NCBI GenBank assembly: GCA_030268105.1
Contig: BSDZ01000080.1
Span: forward strand, 248,001 to 312,000
DNA length: 64,000 nucleotides
From: Volvox africanus
Taxonomy: Eukaryota; Chlorophyta; Chlorophyceae; Chlamydomonadales; Volvocaceae
Reading direction: 5' to 3'
This document shows positions 39,716 to 50,579 of this stretch, in pieces. The notes under the pieces were generated by a model. The model was not told the DNA's origin. It searched no databases and was given only the letters and a program-made list of their open reading frames with translations. The stretch's first letter is position 1; each line of letters opens with the position of its first letter. Both the position numbers and the translations under genes were made by a program.

Positions 39716-42420
39716 GGATCAACACTAGGTCCTAAGCATTTGCTCCAGCCTCGTGCGCGTTTTTTATCGGATCTGATCTAAGGTTAAGCTGGGCTGAGCT
39801 GAGCTGAGCTGATTGAGCTGCGTTTCAATGTGCCCAACCAGGCCGCATAGCTTTGAGTGACGGTGGAGGCTAATAGTGTGCAGGTGGGGGACGTGGGCAT
39901 AGGTGTGGAGGTGGAGGCGGAACACGACACAACCTGGCGTGATTAGAAGCAGGTTAAGGGGGCTGAGGGAGGCTTCGGCGGCGTTGTCGGTGGTAGTGAT
40001 GGTGGTGGCGTTGGCGGGTGGTTCAAGGAAGGCGGCCTTATTGAGGGCCTTATTGAGGGAAAAGTCAATGGTGATGCACGCGCATGCATTGGGAGTCGGA
40101 GGGTGACGGGTGGAGGTGCGTAAGCGCCGGAGACGCAGTGTCAGCAGAGTAAGTGTCAGCAGAGCTCTACGTCGCCGAATACTCCCGCGAGTCAGCGAGC
40201 AGCGGAAAAGTCTGTTCATTTATGTGCATTACACCGTGCCTGGGCAGAAGGAAGGAAGAATCGAGGCCCCGTGTGGTGCATTATTTCCCAATGCGTTTTG
40301 GAAAGGGGTGGGGTCACATCATCATATGGAATGATGCTGGGCGTGGCGGCGGGGGTGGTTTCGCAAAGTCAGGAGAGGGGAGGGAGAGGGCTCCGTGTGT
40401 GTTTTCTTTGGTTTGGGGTGAAGTTACTCAAGTGTGATAAGAGTCACTTCCTAGCCTTATGACCTTTTGCCCATGTTTAGGCGAATGTGCGGTCAGGAAG
40501 AGGTTTGGTTAAGTTTTATCTGAGTCCCTCGCACGCTCGGCTCGTCCGTTAACGGTAAGTAGTTCGTGGTGCAAACTTTCTGCCCCCATGCGGTTCTTCA
40601 AGGTTCAGCTTCACGGTGTTCCCATCCCAGCGAAGATAAGGGAGGGCCTTACGGCAGCTTACGGATGCCCTTTTAAGCTCTTCGTCCCGTACAATATCCT
40701 TCCACTCCTTTCACCGCTGGCGTGTCGCTGGACGGCAGCAAAGGTGCGGATCATTCGCGGGACATCAGACGGGGGGCTGGCCGCCCGCGATTCCTGCGGA
40801 TGTCCTGAACTGGGTTGGGCTGTCGGGGTGTTCAGTCCTGTTATGTCACGTCATTAGTGGTCGCATATGCAGGAGGCTATTGCACGGGTCCGCAGCTTTT
40901 TTTGGAGCTTGGTGTTGTACGGGATCTATTGTATTTCTCGGAATATTCGGAGGAGCTTTTCGAATGGGGAGTCTCAGTTCGTAGGATCGCAGCTCATGGC
41001 TTTGGCACTGCAATGAGGAGGACGAAGGTGGAGAAGGCGGAGAGCCCCTTTAAGCGCTGAACTAAAGTGGATGCTGGCGGTGATTTAGTGGCTGGATTCC
41101 GGATGCCACGAGGCGGAGGCACAGGAGCACTGTTATCCGAAAACCCACGACAGCCCATTTGAGCCCATGCACCAGAGCACGCACATGGTGGCCCCTTCAC
41201 ATGGCCATTTCCCCTGCCACACATACAATACGCAGTATCCTCCGCATGGCAGCAATACTTTCCAGCGGCCGAGGGCTGATGTGGGTGACTTACCAATGCC
41301 GGCATCTGCATGCTTTCGGCAGACATGATCAGGCCTACACATCAACGACGAAAGCAATGATGATTTAGAAAGCAGCTCAGGGGTGAGCGTGGGCGACGAG
41401 GTGAAGGGGGGGGGAGATTAATGTTAAGAACTGATATTTTGGGGCGTCACGATTCGCCATGTGCGTCCCTTGAGTCACACCTGCCGGTCAGCGGTCTTTC
41501 CTGACCTCTCAAGTGCCTTACCCTGATCCAAACATGACGGGAAGATATTGACCAGAACCTGGTCATCGGACGGGACCTACCCGCGGCCACGATTGAGATC
41601 TGCCTGCGACTCGCTCAGGTGGTGAATGCGTTTAAGAGCACTTACCCAACACAATAGGGCTGACCAGAGCAACCACCTCCCGCACGATGTGTTGAACGCT
41701 CGGTCTGGTAATCGCCATTAACGGGAGGGGTTACATTGGCAGACCTCAACAAACCCCCTCCGACCCAGGAGCAACAGCCACGGTTCCCCTTGCGAATGCG
41801 GGACCCCCCAGTCCCACGGTTCAGGCCCTCAAACCGGCGATCCTCTGGGGCAGCGGGTCATTGTGGCGGAGCGTGCGGGCCCTGACGAGTGACCATAAAT
41901 GGCATCCACTAACGTGCTCAGCGAGATGCGAAAAAGCCGTCTTGAGACTATTCTCCCATGCGCAGCCCGTAACCGTACCCGTGCATGACCGTCCGGGTTT
42001 GTAGACTTGTCCCCATATGCATCCAATGTATAGACTGTTTGCCATTCTGTCAGGGCGAGGTCCTGCATGCTAACGCTTTTGATATTGAGGCTCAGGAGCC
42101 GCACCATCTTAGGCATGGCCATAACGGCTCGTACTGCACGTCTGCCAGACGAGCGGATCACTTGAAATTTGTGAGAAGTCGGTGCCATGTACGAAGTGTC
42201 TGAACTTTGCAAAACAAAGAGGCGCGGTTGTTAGTTTAGGGTAACTAGCAAAGGCTTGTTCGTCGTGCCTCTTGACGTCTCGCGAATCAGCGTCGAGATA
42301 GCTCTGGTACAGAATTCCTGCAACTTTTTACGATTAGGCAAATATAACTGTAGGTTGATCAAATATTAATATTGCGATCCCTAGGCGTGTTTCAACAACT
42401 ACTATAAACCAGTGTTTCGG
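39716..42420. other. intergenic, nothing recognised
   Basis: Only short frames with no motif are present (for example 40815-41060 plus and 41829-42212 minus). A minus frame at 39764-40219 is rich in His/Thr/Leu but shows no conserved pattern. No RNA gene or large repeat was seen. Confidence 0.45.
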
Positions 42421-44091
42421 ATGAGCAGCTCGCTGCACCAGCTCCGGCTGGCGTCAAGCCGAGAATGTTCAACATCATATTCCCATGTGCAACGAATAAG
42501 CAATCCACTTCAGCGGCATGTGTACTGCCATAAGCTCCAGCATCGGCGACCGCGAATAACGACACTATGCAGCAAGGATGCGGCGGCTCTATATCCTTCA
42601 GGAAATGATGGTGCTGATAGCCTTGGATTGACGGGAAGGGTTCATTCAGAAGCAGTGCCAGAGAAGGGCTTGGGGAGAGATTCCGAGGGGCCTGAGAAAC
42701 AGCCTTTGACGAGCAGTCCTCAGGTAGGCAGGTTCCGTTCGAATTGTTTGAACATGGACGTATCCATCCTTCATGGACTAGAGGCGGTTCGTGGCTTCTT
42801 GCATGCAGCACGTGCCTTTTGCAGCAACACCCGCCCTTTCTTCCCCTCTGGCCCACTTTCCTGTGTGCTGTGCCTCTCTTCCCATCACAACCCCCAGGAG
42901 GCTTTGCCCAAAGTCCCCTGGGGTCTCAGCAAGGTCTTCCAGGTGGGCATCTGTTCCGCCCCGTTAATGTCTCATGGCACATGTCATGTCCTATCTCCGC
43001 AGCTGTGAGATCTCCCGTCCCCCACTCGGGACTCGGCTCCTCCTCAGGATATTACGCATCAACATTTGGCATCCATCCCGCAGAATGATCTACGGGTGCC
43101 AATGTATAGACCAGCTCATGTCTACCCATACATAAAGCGATTTTTAATGAACCTCCGTTCCCCGTGCACAAAATTTATCTGCTTCTTTGTTGCCAGCAAT
43201 CCTCTTCCCATCCTTCCAATAATAGTCAGAGCCACACCCTTCGTGCCTTCACCAATCCAGCTCTGTCGCTGTCGCTGTTGCGCTCCCTCCCATTCCTCGG
43301 GCTTTCTGAATGCCACATTTACACTGTTCATACCTTGTTTTTGAACGGCGCTCTTGACCACATGGATTTAAGTCGCTTCATTGCAAATGACGTCTTTCCC
43401 GCCTCATTATGAAAAGGTCATGACGTTATGGCTACTCGCCTATATCATCATCGGCCACGTCATCGTTCCTCTCGTCCTCAGCTGCCTCGGCGTTGACCGC
43501 CTGGAGCTCACCGTCCGCAACCATGCTGTGCTACACCTGTGCCTCGACGTCTCGCAACTGCTCATCACCTTGAGCATCCTCTGGTCCTGCTTACGGCCGT
43601 ATCGACCGCGCAGTCTGGGGCTCTTCCCTGTGCGGTTGCGAGGTCTGTGGCCACTGGCAGTTGCGCTTTGCTGCGCCAGCTTCCCGCTTGTGGACTGGCT
43701 GGCGCACCAAAGCATGGGTTGGTTTCCCTACGAGCCAGATGCCAGCTGGGCGTCCAATTTAGAACATTCCCTCTCGGTCGGTGACTGGGTGACCAACATG
43801 GCGTACTTTAGTGTCGTGTCCTTGTGCGCGCCGATTTGGGAGGAGGCAATTTTCCGCGGTTTTTTGTTGACTTCTTTAGCGCGCTACATGCCGACGGCGG
43901 CGGCGGTGGCAGTGAGCTCGGTGGTATTTGCTTCCTGTCATTTCCGCATGCAGACATTTCTACCGCTGTTGGTCCTTGGGGTGGTGTTCTCCTGGGTGTT
44001 CATTAAGACCAACAACCTGATCCCGCCCATCCTGCTGCACAGCGCCTGGAACATGTACGTCCTGGTGACGCTCGTGTTGCGGCCAGGGTAG
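42421..44091 (+). CDS. CPBP (CAAX-protease-like) intramembrane protein
   Basis: CPBP/Abi proteins are membrane-embedded glutamic/metallo-type proteases; plant members often sit in plastid membranes. Three exons join in phase: 42421-42723, 42898-42942 and 43417-44091, giving 340 aa. The first ~50 residues are Ser/Arg/His-rich without acidic residues, consistent with a plastid transit peptide. The family pattern follows: a VPWGLSKVFQ lead-in, then several hydrophobic spans. All three active-site motifs are present: EEAIFRG (EExxxR), FASCHF with its His, and HSAWN. The ATG at 42421 is the first in frame. Exon 2 is only 45 nt. The exon 3 acceptor (AAAAG|GTC) has a weak pyrimidine tract, but it alone gives the expected join into the first membrane span. 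The substrate cannot be told from sequence. Confidence 0.85.
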
Positions 44092-45199
44092 GTGCGCAGA
44101 ACGGAAACTTGTTCAAATTGCGCGTTGTGTATGCGTGCGTTCACGTGCCGTAAAGGGCTCTGTACAGCAGCCGCGCATTCATGCGCGTGCGCTGTAGTTG
44201 GGTAAGAGAGAGCGAGAAATCGACGGCGAGGACAGATCAGGGACGATCCTGACGGGAGGCGGCTACCAGAATGTGTTGACCTGTGTCCAAAGGGATGCGA
44301 TGTTAGACGATAGCCGATAGATGCCTAAAACGGTAAAATAATTGGGACGCGGAGATTGAGACCCTCGGTGAACTAGGAATCTAATCGGGACGTTGTTATT
44401 CGATATTACAAATGATACCTGGTGTACAATTCATTGCAGCAGACGTAGGTGAAGTGGATTTACGTATTTGTATACCGTTACATGCAAACATAATAGGTTA
44501 GCGTATCTTCGGTGTTTTAGTTCATATCTTGAGTATGCTGTCGTTCGTGTGATGTTATGGACATGGTGACACTGGCGAGGTCAGGTGTGCTTTGGTCAAG
44601 CTACAAATGTCCACAATTTTAACTTGATTAGAATGCCTACTATCCGGAGGCCTATACAGGCGAGGCTTCATCTCGTTAAATGTTATAAAATTTCGTCTTG
44701 TAATTTGGGCCTGACGTACCTGAGGAGATAGGAGTTGCACAAGATGTTCATACAGGGGTTATTATCAGGAAGTATGTCACCGAACTCCTCTATATCCCTT
44801 TTATACACACAGACTATCACTCTTAATCTTGCAGTAACTATCATAAAATACAACAATGAAATCACTTAACATACGGCGGACATTGCTGCCGCTGCCATTT
44901 CGTTCACAGCCAATCCAATCCCCTATGTCCTTGCCCATCATCCACGGTCGACTTCCTGTACACGGTCCACGCAGAAACGACAGAAGCCAAAAGTTGCAAG
45001 AAGACATCCCGCAGCTGTCTCGACTGGCAGCCCTCGAGTACCCATCCCTCGAGTACTCCGCTCCGCTTGGTCAATATGAAGAGTTATCTTTCTCCCGAGC
45101 CATTACCAGCATATTTGCTGCAAGGTGCAAAAATTGCGCCACCATCCATCCCACCCAGATGCCAACTTATTGCTCAGTCCAAGTCATGTGATTCATACA
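44092..45199. other. convergent 3' flank of CPBP and SR genes
   Basis: The CPBP gene ends at 44091 on plus and the SR factor at 45200 on minus. The 1.1 kb between is AT-rich in its second half. No further coding or RNA feature was recognised. Confidence 0.55.
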
Positions 45200-47419
45200 T
45201 TAGTCGCGCACCAGCGACCGGCTTCGGCTTCGAGACCGGTCTGTGAACCCCGGAGACTGCAATCGCTCGCGCAAAGGTGACCTCCGTGGTAGCGGTGATA
45301 CAGACCGCTCACGTATAGGGCTCAGGCTTCGCAGCCGACGGTCGAGCAGTGGGCTGTCCCGGCGAGAAGGCGACCTAGAATGGAAAGGGGGACGAAAGCA
45401 CATAAATGGTAGAAGGAAAGGTTCGAGGGCTGAATTCACTATGATAAAGACGACTTTTCACCGTTGCGCTCCATTCATGCTAGTTAACCACCTCCGAAGG
45501 TCAGCAAGACGCATTTCGACATCCAGCAGCTAATACTAAAAGTTTTTGGAACGCTAGGTAGTCTCCTCACCGGCGCAATGGACTTAGGCTGCGCCTGGGA
45601 ATGGGACTGGGCGAGCGTCGGCGAATCGGGCTCAGGCTGCGCCGGTGAATAGGGCTAGGGCTGCGCCGACGAATAGGGCTAGGGCTGCGTCGGCGAATAG
45701 GGCTCAGTGAACGCCTCCGCGGGCTCAGGCTTCGGCGACGCAGAGGGCTGGGCCTCCTGTATGGGCTAGGCGATCGGCGGCGCGGCGGGCTGCACGAGGA
45801 TCACACCAATCGCAGCAGGGCGCCAGGGACAGTGCGATGTGCACTCAAGTGGCAACCAACACATGTTTATAGAGGAAAACAAGAAGCATCTTCAGAAATC
45901 TAATTATTCGTTGCAATCAATGGTATACGATGTAACTAAATACACACACAACAACACTGGCTTCATCGTTTTTCCATTTAGGTATTTACAGCTTTCACCT
46001 AGACTGCTTAAGAAGCCTTCAATCACAACCACAAACACGAACCTGCGGCGTAAGTCGTCGAAGCGTTCCACAGGCGGGCCGCCGCGGAAGCCACCTCGCC
46101 CAGGCGGCGGACCACGGTTGCGGGATATCTCGACGCGCTGCAGAAGTTTGAAGAGCTCTTACAGACAGGAATAGCTTGATATATCGATAAGAAACTTCCA
46201 TTCATTTACACTCACCCAGCCTTTATAACCGTCCAGGGCGCGAACAGCATCATCCGCGTCTCGAGCATCGTCCATCTCAATAAATGCTACAGAGTAAACA
46301 AGCAACGGATGGGGCAGAGGAGCGACCCGCTGATTTGCCGCTATTCCATAGCGATTTGCACGGGGAATGGGATCCTGACGATGGGATTGGGTTCAGTCGA
46401 CCTGTGCAAATTAGTCCGGAGACCCCATGTAACAGGGCCGGTCGGGTTCGGCTTTTCCCCATAAAGCCAAGCCTGCTTGCTTCCGCTGTCTTCCAACCCA
46501 CTAGGCACCACAAACTGTGCTTACAGCGACATTGGATTCTCCCTTCCCCTGACATGGCGTGTCAGATATTTTGGCCCTGCTCACTGCGGCACGTGTAACC
46601 TGATCGCTGGCGGTGCCGGCGAGGTTGCGAACAGGTGGGAGTGCGACGGTGCGACTGGCGTCGCACACGTTTGGTGGCATGGGGACGAAGATGATAGACG
46701 GCGGGAGATGAGGCGATATGAAGTTGGTGTAACGCTGAAGTTATCGACGCGGGCGAGGTGCATTTGGAGGGTGGCGCAGGTGGAACAGCGTGGGTGAGGC
46801 GTTGGGAGCACCAACCACCGACGAACCGGGGGCAGCCGGTGAACAATTTGGTAGAGGGATGGAGATCGTGGAACGATGAAGAAATATATTAAGGCGGTGT
46901 TGAGATGAGGAGCGCAGGCGACGGCGGTCATAATCCAACTGCATGTGCAGTTGCACAGGCGGTAGGTTGGACGCGAGCGGTAGGCCGTCAGTCCGATAGG
47001 ATTTGTGATCTATGGTTCTATTCATAACCTAGCCTTGCAATAAGTTTTGCGCTAGTGCAGCGACCCTTCAACATGTAAGAAGCTCCTTTCTCCAAACCGA
47101 CGAGAACGCCAGAACGGTGGAATCCACGAGACAAAGTGCTTACCAAATCCTACGAAGACACAAGAACCGGGAAGGGGATAAGGTATTACCGTCGATGATT
47201 CGGATATCCGGATGATTCTGGCCCTCAACGGACGTACCAGGTGGTTTGCGGGCGACCCATACACTTCGCAATCTCCCAAACCTCACAAATTCAGCCTCAA
47301 TCTCCTCCTCGCGAAGGCCAGAAGGCAGGTTGCCTGGAAAAAATAACGGAGTCGAAAGCAGTGCCAATATGCCACAGAAATGCCCTGGTTACCAACTTAC
47401 CGATATATATTCTCGCCAT
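45200..47419 (-). CDS. SR splicing factor (RRM plus RS domain)
   Basis: SR proteins bind exonic enhancers and recruit the spliceosome. Seven exons join in phase: 47419-47401 (19 nt), 47333-47238, a 6-nt microexon 47148-47143, 46286-46216, 46137-46043, 45789-45571 and 45374-45200, giving 226 aa. A single RRM starts at residue 3: RNP2 is IYIGNL, followed by EEIEAEFVRFGRLRSVWVAR, and RNP1 is GFAFIEM, of which the microexon supplies part of GFA. A short Gly/Arg/Pro hinge (RGPPPGRGGFRGG) leads to an RS domain made of SPSPIRRR-type octapeptides and a final RSRSRS. It resembles SRSF3/7 and plant RSZ proteins, but I see no CCHC zinc knuckle. The start is 298 bp from the divergent UXT start. Confidence 0.88.
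45575..45785 (-). repeat. 24-bp coding repeats of the RS domain
   Basis: In the exon 45789-45571 a 24-bp unit encoding Ser-Pro/Leu-Ser-Pro-Ile-Arg-Arg-Arg recurs about six times with synonymous and Pro/Leu variation. The RS domain therefore grew by tandem duplication. Confidence 0.85.
47143..47148 (-). other. 6-nt microexon in SR factor
   Basis: The minus strand reads CGTAG|GATTTG|GTAAGC. Joining exon 2 directly to exon 4 gives KPP-AF and breaks RNP1, whereas including GATTTG in phase gives KPPGFAF, the family consensus. This is an inference from motif and phase, not transcript evidence. Confidence 0.75.
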
Positions 47420-47717
47420 CGCAACAGTGTAATTAAGATCGTTGAAAAGAGCAGATGATATCTGACCGTCGTAGCAGTTCGTCGAAACGCACTGAAGTCT
47501 CAATTCTTCTCGCGATTCATGGAAACATTATATTGATGTGAATTTAGCGTATGATGTACGAAAGCCTTTATCAATATCGCAGCCTTTTCAAAGCAGGACA
47601 GAATATGTACAACAATGGTTCTGGAGGACATAATCATTCTCACGTGGCATTCAGTGCATGTCAATAGAACATCAAAAATGTTCTTATGGTGACTCTGGCT
47701 AATGCAAGTATCCTCTA
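47420..47717. promoter_or_regulatory. bidirectional promoter region, SR factor and UXT
   Basis: Only 298 bp separate the divergent start codons of the SR factor (47419, minus) and UXT (47718, plus), so both core promoters and both 5' UTRs must share this stretch. No TATA box is obvious. Confidence 0.55.
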
Positions 47718-48573
47718 ATGCCTTCAATGCTCTCGGATCAAGATAAGGACGTGCCACTTAGCCCAGAGCAGCTTGCTGAGCATCTGCAAAAGTTCGAAGC
47801 GTATCAGAGGAAAATTGAAACTGATATAGTACGTCTTGAGGGACGGCGACAAGATTTGCAACAAGACCTCGAGGAGTATTCACAATTGGTCGTACGCGTG
47901 GAAAAACTGCTGACGGTAAAATTACTTGCACCCTGGTTGCGTTGGGCCTCTTGGGGCATTTTGCAACGTAAACTACGGACCAGTACTTCTACATCATGTC
48001 TTTCGTTTGGCACAATAGTTTGGAAAATAGCTTTGCCAATAACCCAAGGCTTGGGGTGGCAGTGCTGCCCTAGGGCACGCAGCAATCCCCTACCTAGTCA
48101 GTTGTGATCCCGTATACACTTAGACATTAGTAATAATGTTGCCTACCGTGAGTAGCCTTCCAATTTGGGTAATTAGTCTTAGGGATTTGGGCACATTAGC
48201 CTGGCACATACCCATGTTATTTGCCCCTCAGCAAACATCTAATTCCATTCTTGAACACGTCATTATCATCTGCTGCTTTTTTAATCCACATTACGCCTTG
48301 CAGGACGGGACCACGTCGTTTGAAACACGTGTCGACGTGGGCTGTGACGTAACGGTGGCGGCCCATGTACCAGATTGTCGGCGCATCTTCGTGGCCATCG
48401 GGCTAGGCTTCCATGTAGAGGTTTCGCTGAAGGAGGTCGCAGCTCTGGTGCAGCCGCGTCTGAAGCACTTGGAGAAACTTATTGAGGAGGTTGACCAAAA
48501 GCTATCCGACGCGCGTTCATGCGCATCCGCCTTTGATTCTTCTCTGCGGCTGCTTACAGCAGTCGAGGCCTAG
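47718..48573 (+). CDS. UXT: UXT-like prefoldin-family chaperone subunit
   Basis: UXT is an alpha-class prefoldin-like protein that works in the URI/R2TP co-chaperone complex. Two exons, 47718-47915 and 48304-48573, give 155 aa (human UXT has 157). The first helix KFEAYQRKIETDI...LQQDLEEYSQL is followed by the beta-hairpin region VDVGCDVTVAAHVPD, RRIFVAIGLGFHVEVSLKEV and a second coiled-coil helix. The pairing of VD-GC, PD..RI.VA.G.GF and VEVSL is typical of UXT rather than prefoldin 3 or 5. A TGTAA poly(A) signal (48656-48660) lies 83 nt past the stop. Either of two nearby in-frame ATGs (47718, 47727) could be used. Confidence 0.88.
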
Positions 48574-50579
48574 AGTGGTTCACATGCATGTCGGGAAAAT
48601 GAAGCAATTTAGATTGCAGGGAAGTTTGGGGAAGGGTCAGGGGTCTGGGTTGTCCTGTAAATACGCGCAAGGTGGCACGGATGTTCTTGGTATGAAAGTG
48701 TTAGGGGAAGAAAAAAACTACCGGTAATGTAGCATGACGCGTACCTTTTGAATCGGTGCAAATTTGAAATAGTCCTATATTTGTGCTGATTCCTTAGGCA
48801 TGTATGTAGCTGAAATGGCATCATCACTCCAGCAGTGTTGCTGATCATTACCGTATTAGGTCTTATGCTGTTTGAAACATGCACTGGGACACTCATCCAG
48901 CCGGCCCTGGAAGGAGTGTAAGGTTCGGCACCTGCCGCAGCTGCACAGGCTGAAGCGCTGGCCATGCCTGATGTTACAATCAGTATGCCAAGGCAAAGAA
49001 CTGAGGCTGCTCGTTATGAAGTTCCCGAACTGGATGAGCCTGGGGGCATGGACTTTGCCAAGCAGTTGATTGCTATGCTGGGGGCAACGACTGTTCTACG
49101 GAGTGGATCGCTGCTGTGCGCAGTATTTTCACGTCACATGTTGCAAATGTCACGATTAAACCTCCGGATGTATTTGGTAAACGTAAGCCTTTCCAGCCCT
49201 GCGTTGAAGGATCCTAGCGTAATTGGTCAAGGCGTGGCTGACACGCATGCAATGACGGGTCCCAACCCTCCTGGGGGATGGATTTCAGCAGATGTTCCTG
49301 GAGATGTTCCTGGGGTTCCCCTTGCTTGTTGGGCCATGCCCAATAGTGCGGCACCAGCTGAACCGTAACCTAGCAGTATGGTTTTCACATGGTCTCCTCC
49401 ACAGTTTTGATGTAATGGATAGATCACAGCCAATTGAGGTGCACCTGGTTTCCCTTTCAGGTTCCCAACAGCCATTGCCCCTTCCCTCTCAGCCCTAACC
49501 GTTCGCCCTCACAACCCCGGCTAAGACTCCTGGAACCCCATCGTTGCCTGCCCAGATGCATGAGGCTCACCACGTGGTAGCCATTCGAGCCACGTGGTAG
49601 CCATTTTTTAATTATCTTCATACCTCCAAGGCGGGAGGCATAAGCTGGTGTCATGCGGCCAGTAAGTCAAGGACAAACGAATCCTGGGGAAATAGAAATC
49701 AGGCAGCTGAAGTGGTCCAACGAACCTGCTGCCATGCACCTACACCTAACAGAGGGGGTTGAAGGGAATTAAGGGCTGTGACTGCGAATCGGCAGCGGAG
49801 AGAACACTGAACGGATTGGGAAGGGTGCTTGGGGAGGGATCGGCTTGACACAGTGACGCCAACCAGCCACTACTCGGGGTGGCAACCAATATCTATATGC
49901 CAAGTGATATGCGAGCTGCAATATGGGGCTTTGTGCAAGCGATAGGACATGGGCAGTGGCCTGCCGGCCTGTCTACTGACGTGTCCGTCCGCCTATGCAG
50001 AAAACAACGGTTGTCGCGCACACATATACAACTCCACTTTCATCTGCCAGATCGGTCAGCTTGATGATCGCGCGCGCTAGCTCAACGGCTCTTTTTACGC
50101 ACACCGCACCGGAAGGGGCGTAAGGGGCGTGCTATGGTGGTGGTGATGATGGTTGTGACCGTGGGCAGGTGACCGTGATGATTACGGCTATAGTGATTAC
50201 AGTGTACTTGGAAGCCCTCAATGTAGATACCGGGGCACTGGAGCCCCATACCAAGTTAGGGTTTTAAAAAAACGCCGCGAGGTGAAGGAGGCTATGTGTG
50301 AGGAAGGCGATTTTGTGGAGTGTCTCTGGAGGTAGGGTACAGATGTACGTATGGCAAAGAAGGGGGTGAAAACAATGACGCTGGTCATAGGATCTCTTGA
50401 AACTCAGCATCTAACATAGAGACACACGTGTGCTGCCTGGGGCACCTTGCACACGGGACGAAACCCGAACTCAATACGTTAGGCTTCCCCCAGCTTTCTT
50501 CCTCCCTAGCAACCCTCCCTCCCTTACGCGTTCAGTTGGGGCACGTGGGGCCGTGCACAGCGGCACACGAACCTCACCA
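48574..50579. other. intergenic, nothing assigned
   Basis: A plus frame at 48964-49368 has a hydrophilic start (PELDEPGGMDFAKQL) that could be a decayed exon, but I do not recognise it. Other frames are short and motif-free. Confidence 0.4.
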
